From positions 124,001 to 188,000 of the forward strand of contig JAANBB010000019.1 of NCBI GenBank assembly GCA_014621425.1: a stretch of DNA of 64,000 nucleotides, given 5' to 3'. Each line of letters begins with the position of its first letter. The first letter of the stretch is position 1. The notes below the pieces were generated by a model that had not been told where the DNA came from, did not search any database, and worked only from the letters and a program-made list of their open reading frames with translations. Below are positions 35,601-47,040 of this stretch, in pieces. Origin of the DNA: Cylindrodendrum hubeiense. Its lineage: Eukaryota > Ascomycota > Sordariomycetes > Hypocreales > Nectriaceae. Made by a program: the position numbers and the translations under genes.

Positions 35601-38375
35601 ACAGTCATCTCATACACCCATGTTTGTTGTTTTCACATCGGGAAGCACGGGGACACCGAAGGGGGTAATCCTTACCCATTCCAACGTTGCTTCTGGGTTG
35701 AAGTATCAGGCGGATCTGCTTGGCTTGAGAGAGGATTCTCGGGTCTTCGACTTTGCATCGTATGCATTCGATACTTCAGTCCAGGATGCCTTTGCTACAT
35801 TTTTCACCGGAGCATGTTTATGTATCCCGGCTGAGAAAGATCGTCGCGGCAACATCGGCGAAGCTATATCAGCGATGCGAGCTACAGTTGCCGATCTCAC
35901 ACCTTCAGTAGCACGTCTCGTTGATCCCATCTCAGTACCGGATCTAAAGACACTGATATTGGGAGGAGAGTCGGTTTCCATCAATGATATCACGCGATGG
36001 TGGGGCAAAACCAGTATTGTGAACGCTTACGGGCCTTCCGAATGCACAATCACGAGTACGATCAACTCCAATGCTCCTACGCCTCAGCAAGCCACCTGCA
36101 TAGGAAAAGGAGCTGGGCTAGTCACTTGGGTCGTCGATCCGGAAAATCACCATAAGCTACTCCCTCCAGGATCTACTGGTGAGCTCCTCCTTGAAGGTCC
36201 ACTGGTAGGACGCGGCTATCTGAATGATTCGGACAAAACCGCGGCCGCATTCGTTGAGGACCCAATATGGCTGCTCAAAGGTACTCCTAACTTTCCGGGT
36301 CGACATGGGAGACTTTATAAGACAGGCGATCTTGTTCAATATAATGAAGATGGCAGCTTGGTCTTCATTGGGCGAAAGGACTCACAAGTTAAGATCCGCG
36401 GGCAGCGAGTGGAACTCGAAGAGGTTGAGCATCACGTCCAAACGTGCATGCCAGAAGCACGACAGCTCGCCGCCGAGGTCATTGTTTCAGATGGAGAGAA
36501 CGCAAGCCCAATACTGGCCGTATTCCTTCATGTGGACAGTAATGGAGTGGAAGTGGACGGTGCAGAGCTCACTGCAACTTCGCATCCAGTCCCAACGGAT
36601 ATGAAAGAGCAGTTGTCTCAACACCTGCCCCCTTACATGATGCCGACGGTATTATTTGAACTTCGCCAGATGCCCTTGACACCGAGTGGAAAGACGGATC
36701 GGAAACAGCTACGCAAAATCGGGAGGTCATTGTTTACTGAGGCAGGGCAGCTTCCCGATGAATTCAGTCAAAGCTCATATGCCACAGTCGATGACAAAGC
36801 CATATTAGAGACCGAGCAGCCGGCTTACACACTCGCTAAGAAAGTTTTCTCTATGCTCCCGTCGTGGAGTTCGGTCAAGCTTGATAAGACATGTCACCTG
36901 ATGGGCTTTACCAACGTTTTGTTACACTCATGTGGACTCGACTCCGTTAACTTGATGTCACTGATGTACTTCATCACACATCATCTTCATGTCCAGGTCA
37001 GTATGCAGACCTTGGTAGACAAGAAAACCAGCATAAGGGAGCTGGCCCGATTTGTATCTGATTCACAGAAGTCCGCTAGCTCCGACAATGTGGTGGAGCG
37101 CCAAGCAACTGAGGATTTGGAGGTCATAGACGTGGCAGCCGAAGTTAGCCGATATGACTCCGAGATTGTGGCTGTCGAGGCAAATGCAATGCCCCAGGCC
37201 CAGGCAAACAACATGGGCTCGATTTTTCACAAGCCGCTTACTGTCCTCCTCACTGGCGCCAACGGGTTTATCGGCACCCAGATTCTCCGCGAACTCCTTG
37301 AGCACCGCCGAGTGAAACAAGTAATTGCCATTGTACGCGGGAAGACGATGGACGGAGCCAGACGCCGTACTATCGACGCGGCAATAAAAGCATTATGGTG
37401 GACAGCTTTCCACGATGAGAACTGCAAGTTTGGAAGGGCGACCTGTCACTGCCACATTTAGGACTAGATGCGGCGCACTGGAGCGCTCTCGCAGACGGCA
37501 AGTTGGTCGATGTGATTATTCATAACGGAGCAGCTGTTCACTGGAGCAAGACTTACGAGTCACTCAAAGCTGTCAATATTACTTCGACATGCGATCTGTT
37601 GGAGCTGGTAGTGACTCAGCCTCATACAAGGTTTGTTTACATCACTGGAGGTAGACAAGGGATCTCTTCAGATGAGAGAGAAGAGGACGTGTCAAAAGAG
37701 CTGTCTACAACGGGCGTGCTCGGATACATCCAGACCAAGTTTGTCGCCGAATCTGTGGTCAGACGAGCCGCGAAGCGCAATATATCCCAACCGGGCCGCC
37801 TACACATCGTGAGCCCTGGCCTTGTTGTCGGCACATCAACCGAGGGCGTCTCAAACGCAGATGATTATCTTTGGCGGCTAGCGGCGGCATGCATCAAAGT
37901 CGGTGCCTACAATGTGGATATCGCAGAAGAATGGCTTCCCGTCTCCGATGCGGGCACCGTAGCGATGACCACCATTGATGCTGCACTAGGCTTGGGAACA
38001 CTGCCCGGGTTGGTGAGCACAGTCACAGATGGTATGACATGGGGCGAGTTCTACAGGATCTTGGTAAGGATAGGCTACACGCTTGAGGCGATGAATGGAA
38101 CGAAATGGCTAGCCACCGTTCGTCGTCACCTCGAGTCAGAGAGAGAAACACATCCCTTGTGGCCGGTGGCGCACTTACTTAAGGACATGAACAAGCGAGC
38201 AGAGACTAAGTTGAATATTGGAAAACAGAGAAGCGATGACACACCGCTGAGGTTAAAGGTGGCGATAATGAGGAGCGCCGAGTTCTTGAGTCGTGTTGGG
38301 TTTCTGCCTCTGCCTGCCACTGGTAAACAAGCGAGACCGCACAATGAGGTGGCTTTCATTCGATCTGGTATATAG
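26671..38375 (+). CDS. Three-module NRPS with N-methyltransferase and terminal reductase (frameshifted in R)
   Basis: A multimodular peptide synthetase without visible introns, 3901 residues if one missing base is allowed for. Order, with approximate residues: partial C domain without HHxxxDG (1-235); A1 (255-790; SGSTG 413, EIRGQRVEL-type A8, Lys in TATGK); T1 (LGGDS, Ser832); C (HHIISDG, 1014-1020); A2 (TSGSTG 1494) interrupted between A8 and A10 by a methyltransferase (EIGTGSG, 1880-1886); T2 (LGGNS, Ser2332); C (HHAIYDG, 2532-2538); A3 (Asp3034 keeps the amino group); T3 (GLDSV, Ser3425); R (TGANGFIG near 3528-3535, later YIQTK). The product should be a short peptide with one N-methyl group, released as aldehyde or alcohol. 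The reading frame stops at 37461. The rest of the R domain continues to 38375 in another frame, joined near 37417-37419, so one base is lost there. A1 has Ala457 where Asp is expected. Specificity is not predictable from what I can see. A-MT-T-R resembles peramine-type synthetases at the end of the line, but here the MT is in module 2 of three. Confidence 0.93.
37417..37419 (+). other. Frameshift site in the NRPS reductase domain
   Basis: Upstream the frame reads ALWWTAFHDE; downstream the conserved continuation LQVWKGDLSLPHLGLD is in the next frame. The two overlap with no room for an intron, and one absent base restores continuity. The sequence is not a homopolymer. Confidence 0.85.
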
Positions 38376-39248
38376 AAGTGACACATTTCTGTTACTAACC
38401 GCAGACTTGAATTAAGCACCATGCTTGAACTATTCACTCTACATATTTACACACATTTTGTACAGGCCAACCCGAAAACTCCTCTTTGGTGAATGTGATG
38501 CCTCGCCCCAACACGCATAATTGAATCGTACCTACCCCTCAGTGTGCCTGGCCACCCTCGAACGCAGGAACACTGGTTGAGAACACCCTTGGACGGCGAC
38601 TTGTAAGACAAAGAGACATGGATATTTCCTAAAGACGGGATCACTGTTACGTGGCTCTTAGATGTTAGATACTGCCAAACGCTGCTGCACCATGGTCCCT
38701 TCACAAGCCACCACAAAATCACGTCATTGGTTTATCGCCCGACCGTCAAACGGCAGGCGGAAATGCCGAATACAAGGGCTCGTTGGTTGTAACAGTTATG
38801 CCATTTATGAAAGAGCACGAGGCACCTTTCATGCGAATTATAACTCTCTTTGGGGAATGTGGCCATTCAGCCGTAAACATCTTGCATACTCCCATGTCTT
38901 GGTTTCATATGATTAAGGAGGGTCCATTCCTGGTGTGCCAATTTCCACTATTTACGAGACACAAGAATGCGAATCGCAACTACGAGTAGATAGAGAGGAC
39001 TTCAGGTATGAAAGTCCCTTAGCCCAAGTTTCACCTGATGGCGCTACAATCGTACTGATGTTCCTTCGCGCGGGATCTGTGGCAAAAAGAAGACCGCAAG
39101 AGAGACGCTGTGCGAAAGAACCTCATATGTTCATTGAACAGCCCACAAAGGGAATTGCAGACTTCACAACTTCTGAGGGAATGAAGAGTGGTTTGAACAA
39201 GAGTTGGTGAATGAGTACTGTCTTTCTATTTACAACTTGTTTTCACGG
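38376..39248. other. Intergenic, no supported gene
   Basis: 3' flank of the NRPS. Several 80-90-codon frames occur on both strands without recognisable features. Confidence 0.45.
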
Positions 39249-39895
39249 TAGTACTGTATACGGTGGCATATGGTAGCACATTAGACAAGGTGCGCCAACG
39301 TGCAAAACCAAAACGAATTTGAAGTTTCCCAGAAATTGAATATAGGGATGCAGCCACTATAGCCCACTATAGCCTGTGTTTCTTATAGTGGGCCACAGTG
39401 GTCGGAGCCCTGTATTCTATAGCGGGCTATAGTGACTACACCTCGTGTAGCCCATTATTATCCAGCGGGCTCCAGCGGCCACAGCTTCAGTTTATAAATA
39501 CCAGGCTGTAGAGCTGCATAGCACCACAACTTCCCACCCTTGTACTAAGCTCCAGCATCTATATAAAACCCAGTTACAGCAGTCACAACCCTGCCTCTTA
39601 TAGTGGGATGCACTAGTTACAGCCTTCTCTCATATAACGGGCCATAGAAGCAACAGCCCTACATCAAGTAGGGAGAAAGCCGATGCAGATATGGCTTGCT
39701 CTGAAGCCTGGAGTTGTGACCACTATAGACCGATAGAAAATGTGCAAGTTACAGTGGGCAGTAGTGGCTTGAGCCCTATATCGTGGAGCGGTCTATAGTG
39801 GATGTAGCCCTGTATTCAATATTGATGAAAATTTGTATTTTTGCACTTTGGCGGAGTTTGCCTACTGTGCCACCGTAGTCGTACAGTATACAAGG
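39249..39895. mobile_element. TIR-bounded repeat element filled with a minisatellite
   Basis: The two ends are degenerate inverted repeats of about 55 bases: the left end contains TACGGTGGCA and then GTGCAAAACC, and the right end, on the other strand, contains TACGGTGGCA and then GTGCAAAAAT. The interior (39345-39830) is a degenerate array of units built on CTATAGTGGGCTATAGTGG and AGCCC blocks, about 30-45 bases each. No coding capacity. It could be a non-autonomous DNA transposon. Confidence 0.5.
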
Positions 39896-40110
39896 CCCGT
39901 CAAAGTGCAAAAACTAAAAAGAGAAAGCCCAATCTTTCCCAGAAATTAAATACAGGGCGGGCTGCAGCAACTGTAACCCACTGTAACTTGCATTTCTTAT
40001 TGCAGTCCATAGTGGTTAGAGCCCTAATCTTATAGCGGGCTACATGGGCTCCAGCCCTTTGTTTAATTTTGGTGACAATTTGGGACTTGCGGTCGGGGGC
40101 GTATTTGGTC
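39896..40110. repeat. Partial, diverged second copy of the minisatellite element
   Basis: Starts with AAAGTGCAAAAACTAAAA and TTTCCCAGAAATTAAATACA, matching the left part of the preceding element (GTGCAAAACCAAAA, TTTCCCAGAAATTGAATATA), then GGGC..AACCCACTGTAAC and TATAGCGGGCTAC units. Many differences are C/T or G/A transitions, which fits repeat-induced point mutation. Confidence 0.5.
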
Positions 40111-40645
40111 TCAACGTAAATCTAAGGAATCAGATATTAACCACACATCAACCAGGCAGACATTTGACAATCCATTGTCATCTTAGAGTAATAACAAAAG
40201 TGATCACATAATTGGGCAAAAGTGTCGAAAATTAAAGTCTGCAGCATCAGCTGGACTGAACCCCAAAGACGGCCGAAAACGCAGCTATTTTGGCAAGGTG
40301 GCCATTAAACAAGGCCCTGTATCCAAATGTATGCACTGTTAATTATATTTTCCTCTGATACTTTGATTGCTCATTTCCTCCACAGATTATCTCGCGCGCC
40401 TACATTTTGATTGTCAGTTACTTGCTTGGGTGTTGTACGGTTGTGATCCTGATACCCATACTCTTGGCAATCCGCTACCCTACATCGGTTTTCCCGCTAC
40501 TGGGCGGGATTGATTTTATTCTGCATTTCGGCTCTTCTGAGTGATTATTGCTACATGAATTTGAGCTACCAACTATCATTACATCTAAAATAAAAGAATA
40601 TACACTTCAAACTTGTGTCATCAAGATATGTATCTGTCTGCAAGC
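40111..40645. other. Intergenic, AT-rich
   Basis: No gene seen. 3' flank of the minus-strand WSC gene. Confidence 0.45.
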
Positions 40646-42813
40646 TCAGCACAACGCCAAAAGCATAGTTGCAACTCCCAACCCCAAAATATAGACATTG
40701 TTAAAGATCCTGCAACTTCCACTTGCCATCAACACGGTTCCTTCTGTTGAGGGACCCGAACCCCCACCCGCATACTTCGAGCTCACAGCTCCTTCTTTTG
40801 ATGTCACCGTTGGACGAAGTGGTTCATCTTGAGTCGGTAAGGAACCTGTTTCCAAGACAAGCTTTGTTTCGATACTATCCCCCGAAGACCAATTTGACTT
40901 TGTTGGCTTCGCTTTGACTTCTGTTTGATCTCCGTAGCCATTCGTTAAGCTTGCAAGAGCAGCCACAGGAACCGTCAACGTAACACTATCTCCTCCATCT
41001 CTACCACACGCTTGGCATCTGGCCTCAAATGTAGTCATTTCCACTGCTGGAGGTCCCTCGTCGCAAATAGGGCAGTGAGCAAAGCGTATGGTAGTACAAA
41101 ATTCGACCGCAATCAGAGAGTGAGGGTTGGCAAGGTCAATGGTCGAATACGTAATTACGGTTACAATCGATGTAACAATAGTTTGCGCACCGTCGGCAGG
41201 GCTGGATGTAACGCGAAGTTCGTCTATCGCAGTAGTGGCTGTGTTAACAATTCCAGTTGAAGATGGGATAACATCTTCCTGCGCAGTGGCTGTGTTAACA
41301 ATTCCACTTGAAGATAGTATAATATCTTCCTTCAGCGCGTATACAGTGAGTAAAACACTAGAAGGAGCGTCGCGCCGATAGATCATAGAGTCGGGAGTGG
41401 ATCGTTCACGGAGCTCCGGTGACACGAGCCCACCGCAAAAATATCTTGTTGAACCACCTCCAGGACAGATCAAATCGCAACGATCAGTGGCAACAAAGGC
41501 CACATTCTCATTTGAATCTGCTGCGTAGCAGGTACTGGAAATATGTCAGCATCTCAAAGTGATAATACAATGTCGTAAAAGGCACTCACTCATCAAACAC
41601 AGCAACATATTTCTTTCCTTGAGCTCGTTCGATGCAAAGAGAAGGTGTCATGTCGTCACTTTTGTCAATCTCGCGGTAAGTGATAAATCCAGCTGGGGAA
41701 CCCAAGCAGCCAAGGAAAGTGTATTGGCCAATTTCAGGCAAATTCCTCGCGCTAGGTGAGCTAGGAGAAGTAGTTGGGGACTGAAGGGGGCTTGTTTGCG
41801 AGGTATCCAGGTCGTCGGGGCCTAGCGTGGTGGTAGGTTGAGAAGACACGCTATCTGTTGTAGTCCCAGTCGTGCTGCTCTTTAGGGTAGATGGTGTAGT
41901 GTCTTCGGCGGATGTCGTCGTGAACTGACTTGTAGTGTCCGTCGAAGTGGGCGTCGGGGTCAGCGTAGGCTGACTTGTTGTAGTACTTGTCGACGTCGGC
42001 GTCGACGTCGGCGTGCTGTTGGGTGTGGTTGTCGGCGTGCGGGTAGGTGTTGATGTCGGTGTCTGTGTCGGAGGCTCCTGTCTGAGCTCGGTTTCGACGC
42101 TGAACAGCAGCCCCGAGTCGATGTCATTGTCATCTATGTCGCAGATCGCAAATACCATCGTATGTTGCCCAGGTGATGATTTGATCCGAAGTGATAAGAG
42201 ATCTGTTGACCATGGATACGACATCTCAGTGTCCTGGAGAGTGAGTTCTTTTCCATAGGCAAACAGAGATTTCAACAAGCTATCATCGTAGAGAATCACC
42301 ATCGCATCGTCGCCTGGTGCTGGTCCAGTAACCAATCGTTTGGGAAGCGGGGTGTGCCTACTTTCAATTAATACTTTACTTCACAGGCTTAATTGCATTT
42401 TCTTACCTGTCCTCGGAGGTTGCAAAGATGTACTTGACGACAATGGTCTCGACATCGTCTGGAAAGTTGAAATTGACCTTGAATATTGATGCGTCATAGC
42501 CACCTGTACAATACGTGGATACGGATCTTGTTGTAGGACGTTCAGACCGTTCGTACAGAGCTCCTGTGGCTTTTCCTGTCGTTAAAATAACGCCATCTGG
42601 AATATCAAGAGGCCCATTGGTGAATGTTCCTGTTCTATCGCCACCACCGATCAATGACTCAACGGAACCTGGTATTCCGGCGGCACCGAAGCTAGCAGCG
42701 TACAAGCTTTCTTCCCCTGGGTCTTCAGTGACGGAAAATGATGGAGCACCCGCCACTGAGCCATGGATGAATGCCAGCCAGGGCAAGAACACCTCTTTGG
42801 TAAGGAATTTCAT
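40646..42813 (-). CDS. GPI-type cell-surface protein with choice-of-anchor-L-like and WSC domains
   Basis: A wall or membrane surface protein of 687 residues, three exons: 42813-42407, 42357-41590 and 41534-40646. Residues 1-22 form a signal peptide (GSVAGA). The next about 240 residues (SFGAAGIPGSVESLIGGG, PDGVILTTGKA, YDASIFKVNF, DDAMVILYDD) look like the beta-rich choice-of-anchor L domain described mainly in bacterial surface proteins. Then come a Thr/Pro-rich stalk coded by a GTCGGCGTCGACGTC-like repeat (41940-42075), a cysteine-rich WSC domain (FLGCLGSPAGF, CIERAQGKKYVAVF, DRCDLICPGG, YFCGG), a second Ser/Thr-rich stretch with a CPICDEG...CQACG segment, and a C-terminal hydrophobic tail after Ser/Asn residues, fitting a GPI signal. 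WSC domains bind wall glycans or sense stress. Ligand unknown. Confidence 0.85.
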
Positions 42814-43700
42814 TGCGATGGTGGGTGTGCTGAACAGCCTGGTGTTGAACTCTCAACCTTGATTGATGAACAAGACTGTGTACAGCGTGAACATATGGGG
42901 GCAAGTTCCTTATCAAGCTCATCGCAGTTTTGGCACTGGAGGAAATCCGCAGGAATGGCCAAGAATCCACGAGTCTGGTTGGTCAGCAGGGCGAAACACG
43001 ATCCATGCAAGACATATACTTGACCTGGAAATATCAATCAGAGGTAGCTGGAACCCAGAATGCGGGACGAATTCCAATGCACTGCAGTTGCAAAAGCTCG
43101 GCGAATCAACGAACCCTAGGGAATTGGGGACAGACTGTACACCCTAGCTGCATTCCATCACTCAGCAGAAGGCATTTGTCGCTAAACCTATACTGGGAAA
43201 TGATGGGTCGATTCTCCGTACTGAGGCTGATGTGCGACCCGCTAAGCTTCTGTTGTACTCGGTTGGCTCCTTATCTCGTGAGACATGCTCTTTGTCTCAA
43301 CTACAGGACGTACCGGGAATTCAGGGTGATCTCGATCGAGCACATTGACAAGCGAGACAAAATTAGTGGGCACAGGGTGTTAGATTATAGCAACGGGCGC
43401 TAACCGGGTGCCTGGTGAGAATTTTATCATACCACAGTCCTTCACATTGCGATGGGCACGAGAATTTGCTAGCTTTAACGTAGCGGATTTGATCTCGACC
43501 AAAATCAAGATAAAGGAACCGTGACCACACCTTACAAACAATTGACAATTCGAATGCGCATGGTATGTGACCACACGGTAAGAAGTGAAGTCATCAAAGG
43601 ATGGGGAATAACCGTTGAGAATTAAAGTATATGCCCGCAGCTGGACTGGGCCCAAGTAAGTGATGAAAGCACAGGCACACACACACTACGCTGTAAAGGT
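42814..43700. other. Intergenic, no supported gene
   Basis: 5' flank of the WSC gene, followed by about 700 bases with overlapping short frames in all directions. None is convincing. Confidence 0.4.
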
Positions 43701-44060
43701 TCATTCCGGAATCCCGTCATCTCTACTCATAAGGTAAAGCCACTGGCGCATCGGCATCATGGGGGATGAAAACACCGATGCGTTGCGTTTTTCTTTCTGT
43801 CTTGCCCATTTATCCAATTGTGCAAACATCTCGCCCTCCTCCTCGGGGTTGATGTGGTCGTCGTATCGTCGGCTTCTCCCAATGATTGTTGTGGCACGAG
43901 CATACGGGATGGGGGAAATGCCGGAAGCACTTGGCTCTCGAGATTTCCCTGCTGCGAATACTTTTGCAGCACACCGAGACCTCCTATTCCCACCAAGAAC
44001 CAAGCGTGCTCTTTCAGGTCTGTCGCGCTGATGATGAGCCCCGTCCAAATCATCGCCAAT
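43701..44060 (-). pseudogene. C-terminal relic of a fungal membrane protein
   Basis: On the minus strand one frame reads WTGLIISATDLKEHAWFLVG then GGLGVLQK. Just after, the neighbouring frame reads GKSREPSASGISPIPYARAT and ends in a charged tail with DDHINPEEEGEMFAQLDKWA. WFLVG.GGLG.LQ followed by an 'AG.PR.PEA.G' type segment and a polar tail is the usual end of a family of fungal multi-helix membrane proteins. The change of frame in the middle and the absence of the N-terminal helices indicate a truncated pseudogene. Confidence 0.5.
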
Positions 44061-45217
44061 GTGAGCGATACACACCTCGTCTCTGGTGTTGGAACCGAAG
44101 ACCCGTAAGCGAGACTCTCTAGATCCCAACACCCTTTGCTGCGAGTTTCATAAACTGAACATCAAACTCACAAGCGTTAAAATAGAAACTCCTCTTTACT
44201 TCCCTTTGCACTCATGGCAGCCACATCAATCTCATTGACATAGAATCCAATGTCTAATTTACTGTCGGGTGTACAGACAGGAAGGTTGAAGGCTATCCAC
44301 CGAGATACGTGATGCAGAAATATGCGCGGAGAGATGGGGCGGAGATCCTGTACATTAACGGACAGTGCCCTGAGAGTTTGAAGACTAATTGGTTTGGAAG
44401 TTCCAATCGGTACTTAATCCACGAATTAGTGCATGGGAATAGTGCTTATACTGCTTCAAATATGTTGCTAGATCTCTGTGGGATGTTTTCCAAATACCAC
44501 TATTTCTGTTGTGAATTTCACACTGTCTAGAGATATCTCTCATGTTGATTCCAATCTAGGATACAGCAACGGAATTTAGGTCCGTCATTTTGAGTTGGGA
44601 TTGATGGTGATCATCGGTGGTGTGTTACCACTTCGGCTGCAAAGCGAGAAGGATCATCTGGGGAGGACCCTAGCGGGGAACGGAATGGGGCCTTTTTGAA
44701 GGATTCACCGCGATTAACACGCTTTTGCATAATTCATCTAGCGTCTGTGTAGAATCCTGCTCTCGTTGATACCCCAGTCAGCTGCGTGGTCTCGATCGCG
44801 CTTCTAATTGGCGCATCGCCTTTTAGGGGGGAGGTTTGATGGTAAGCTTAAAAACTGCAATTAGACGCCACTCACAAAGTCCTGTTGACTGTGCCCTTAA
44901 GATACACAGGTGAAGGATGCATGCCATCGTGATTGGTTTCTGAATATCTGAAAGGATCGAGCTGTTTCATCAGGGCGCTAGTCTTACCATAACTGCCACC
45001 GAGCGTTCCCGAGGGGCATCCTATGTGCCTTACACCATTATTCAAGTTCAAATGTACTTCGGATAGCACTCTTACCATTTACAGGGAAGATGAATCCTTC
45101 TCTGACTGAATGACGTCCAGGATTTTGTTGGCTATATAGGCATCGACCTGTACCCTCGATAGGACTAAACTTCACTGTACACAGCACACCACAAGGTCTA
45201 ACACACATCCATCAACA
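44061..45217. other. Intergenic region
   Basis: Contains the 5' region of the secreted-protein gene. A plus-strand frame at 44309-44530 (73 codons) is unrecognised and unsupported. Confidence 0.45.
45133..45138 (+). promoter_or_regulatory. TATA box of the secreted-protein gene
   Basis: TATATA lies 85 bases before the ATG at 45218 and is followed by a pyrimidine/CA-rich leader, a good core promoter layout. Confidence 0.5.
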
Positions 45218-47040
45218 ATGGATCGCATGATCAAGCCCCTTTTTCTGACTGCGTCGGTCTTTCTATGCCTAGCCGATGCCTCCGTTCTTCCTCACAGGAG
45301 GCAGGACCTTGACTGGCGCTCTGTTACATGTGTCGATGCCGGTGTTACGGACCATTCGCTTTACGCCCCAGACCGGTGGCTGCAAGTTGATGCTGGTGAT
45401 GCGTGGGCGTCGGTCCTCGAAGGTTGGAATGTGAACCTCACGGAGGGTCGCCCTCAGATTCATTTCTCCAACAATGTACGTCACTCTCAGCCCACAACAG
45501 TCAAATCGGGTCGATTTGACAGCCTAGTTGACATGCTGACTAAATATACCAGGTCTCCAACTACTTTCATGGTCCTCAGGACATGTTCTGCGAGGTAGAT
45601 ACAGCTGTCTGAGCACATGCGTAGAATAATCTAACGTGTTCAGATATTTTCCGAAGAGGGTTCAGGATGTACATCTCTTGATCTCCAATGCGATGATGTC
45701 AACTATCCCGCCGGTTACTTTATCCTTCATTCGTTTGAAAACATATTCGCTGTCAGTCTTGTCCCTTTTCACCAACTTTGTTTCGAAGGCACATTGCTGA
45801 CACGGAGATTTAGATGCACTCCAACATTTGGAGCGCTGTGAACGACGCTGTGCTTAGTAACGATATTGCTGGTATCGCGTCTGAATTCGGCAAAGTCCCG
45901 GTCGAAAAACAGGGACTTGCCATCTCCATCTTGATCGATATTGCCTTGACTTGTTGGGGCTTGGTGATGGGTCCAGCCTGGAACAAACGTAAGATCATAC
46001 CCTACTATTTTATTATGTGTTAAAACTAATAACGAGGGATAGTTATTGGTCCCAAATTTAACGATGGAACCAGTGCTTCCACGGTCAAGGATACCACCAA
46101 CGACATCGTCAAGAACTCGATGGCCCTAACCAAAGATATCCTTAACAGCAGAGCGTAAGCTGGTTATACATAATGCCGAGAGAGAATAATGACTGATGAT
46201 TACCATAGAACGGATCAGCTTGGAGTCCAAAACGGTCTCGAAGCCCAGATGCAGGCCCTTACACAAGCATGGAAGGACAGCGTTCTTGCGACACAGCAGT
46301 GGCTTTTTGGCGGTTCCCCAGAAGGCCTAACCCAGCTCGGAAACATGATCTCTGACGCTTCCATGTTCGGCGATGGATGGTTGCTAGACCGTGCGGCGCA
46401 TGCAAAAGAGGTTAAGCGATCTATCAATGCCTTCCTCATCCCGCTGGCCTGGTCATACTCGCCAGATGTCATCTATCCTTGGATTGCAACTTCAGATGTC
46501 CCCTGTGACCAAGACCCTGGCTGGAATGACAACAACCAATACTGGATCCAGGACGGTGCCAGGGATAACGGTCGATACTGCCACGAGGGTAGGTCCTATT
46601 GGCTCTTGATGGGTCGAGACAGGAACACGCAGTGCGACAGTAAGACTGGAGACATGTGGTGTGGCAAGTTTGATTCACCTCCTGGATTCCAAGCCCTTGT
46701 GGATCACAAATATTCCGACATCTCGCTACAGAATGTGGTGGTTGGGTACGTATTCCTCCCTTGTGGTCATATATGACCACTATCGGGTATGTGCAAACGG
46801 TCAGCTAATATCTCAAATAGTTCTATCAACTCTAAAGCCGCTAATGGGGATAGAAACGGCCTGAAGGTTGATGTTCAGGCGCCCGGCAAGGAGGTTCTCG
46901 AGTCGTATGTCGACAGAGGTATCGAAGCCCCAGGTATTTTTAACATCCCGATCTGCCCCATGGAAGAAGCGATGGAGAATTACTACATGTGGTATCAAAA
47001 TGATAAGGAAGATATGACCAACTTCCCATGCAATCCTTAA
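45218..47040 (+). CDS. Secreted fungal protein of unknown function, seven exons
   Basis: Encodes about 483 residues from exons 45218-45475, 45553-45594, 45644-45751, 45814-45988, 46043-46154, 46209-46745 and 46821-47040. All phases agree. A signal peptide (FLTASVFLCLADA) precedes HRRQDLDW. The text (VTCVDAGVTDHSL, NNVSNYFHGPQDMFC, CDDVNYPAGYFILHSFENI, MGPAWNKR, the middle helical part and the Cys-rich end) matches a family of large secreted fungal proteins. From memory these resemble the C-terminal extension of some subgroup C fungal chitinases, but no GH18 catalytic motif is present, so I do not assign enzymatic function. The Cys pattern suggests an extracellular, disulphide-bonded fold. The second exon is very short (42 nt). 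Intact. Confidence 0.78.

Noticed and set aside
37380..37470. An intron as explanation for the frame change in the NRPS
   Set aside because: The conserved R-domain text continues across the junction with no extra bases, so no GT-AG segment can be removed.
39345..39830. CRISPR-like array
   Set aside because: Repeats are degenerate, spacers are not unique, and the DNA is eukaryotic.
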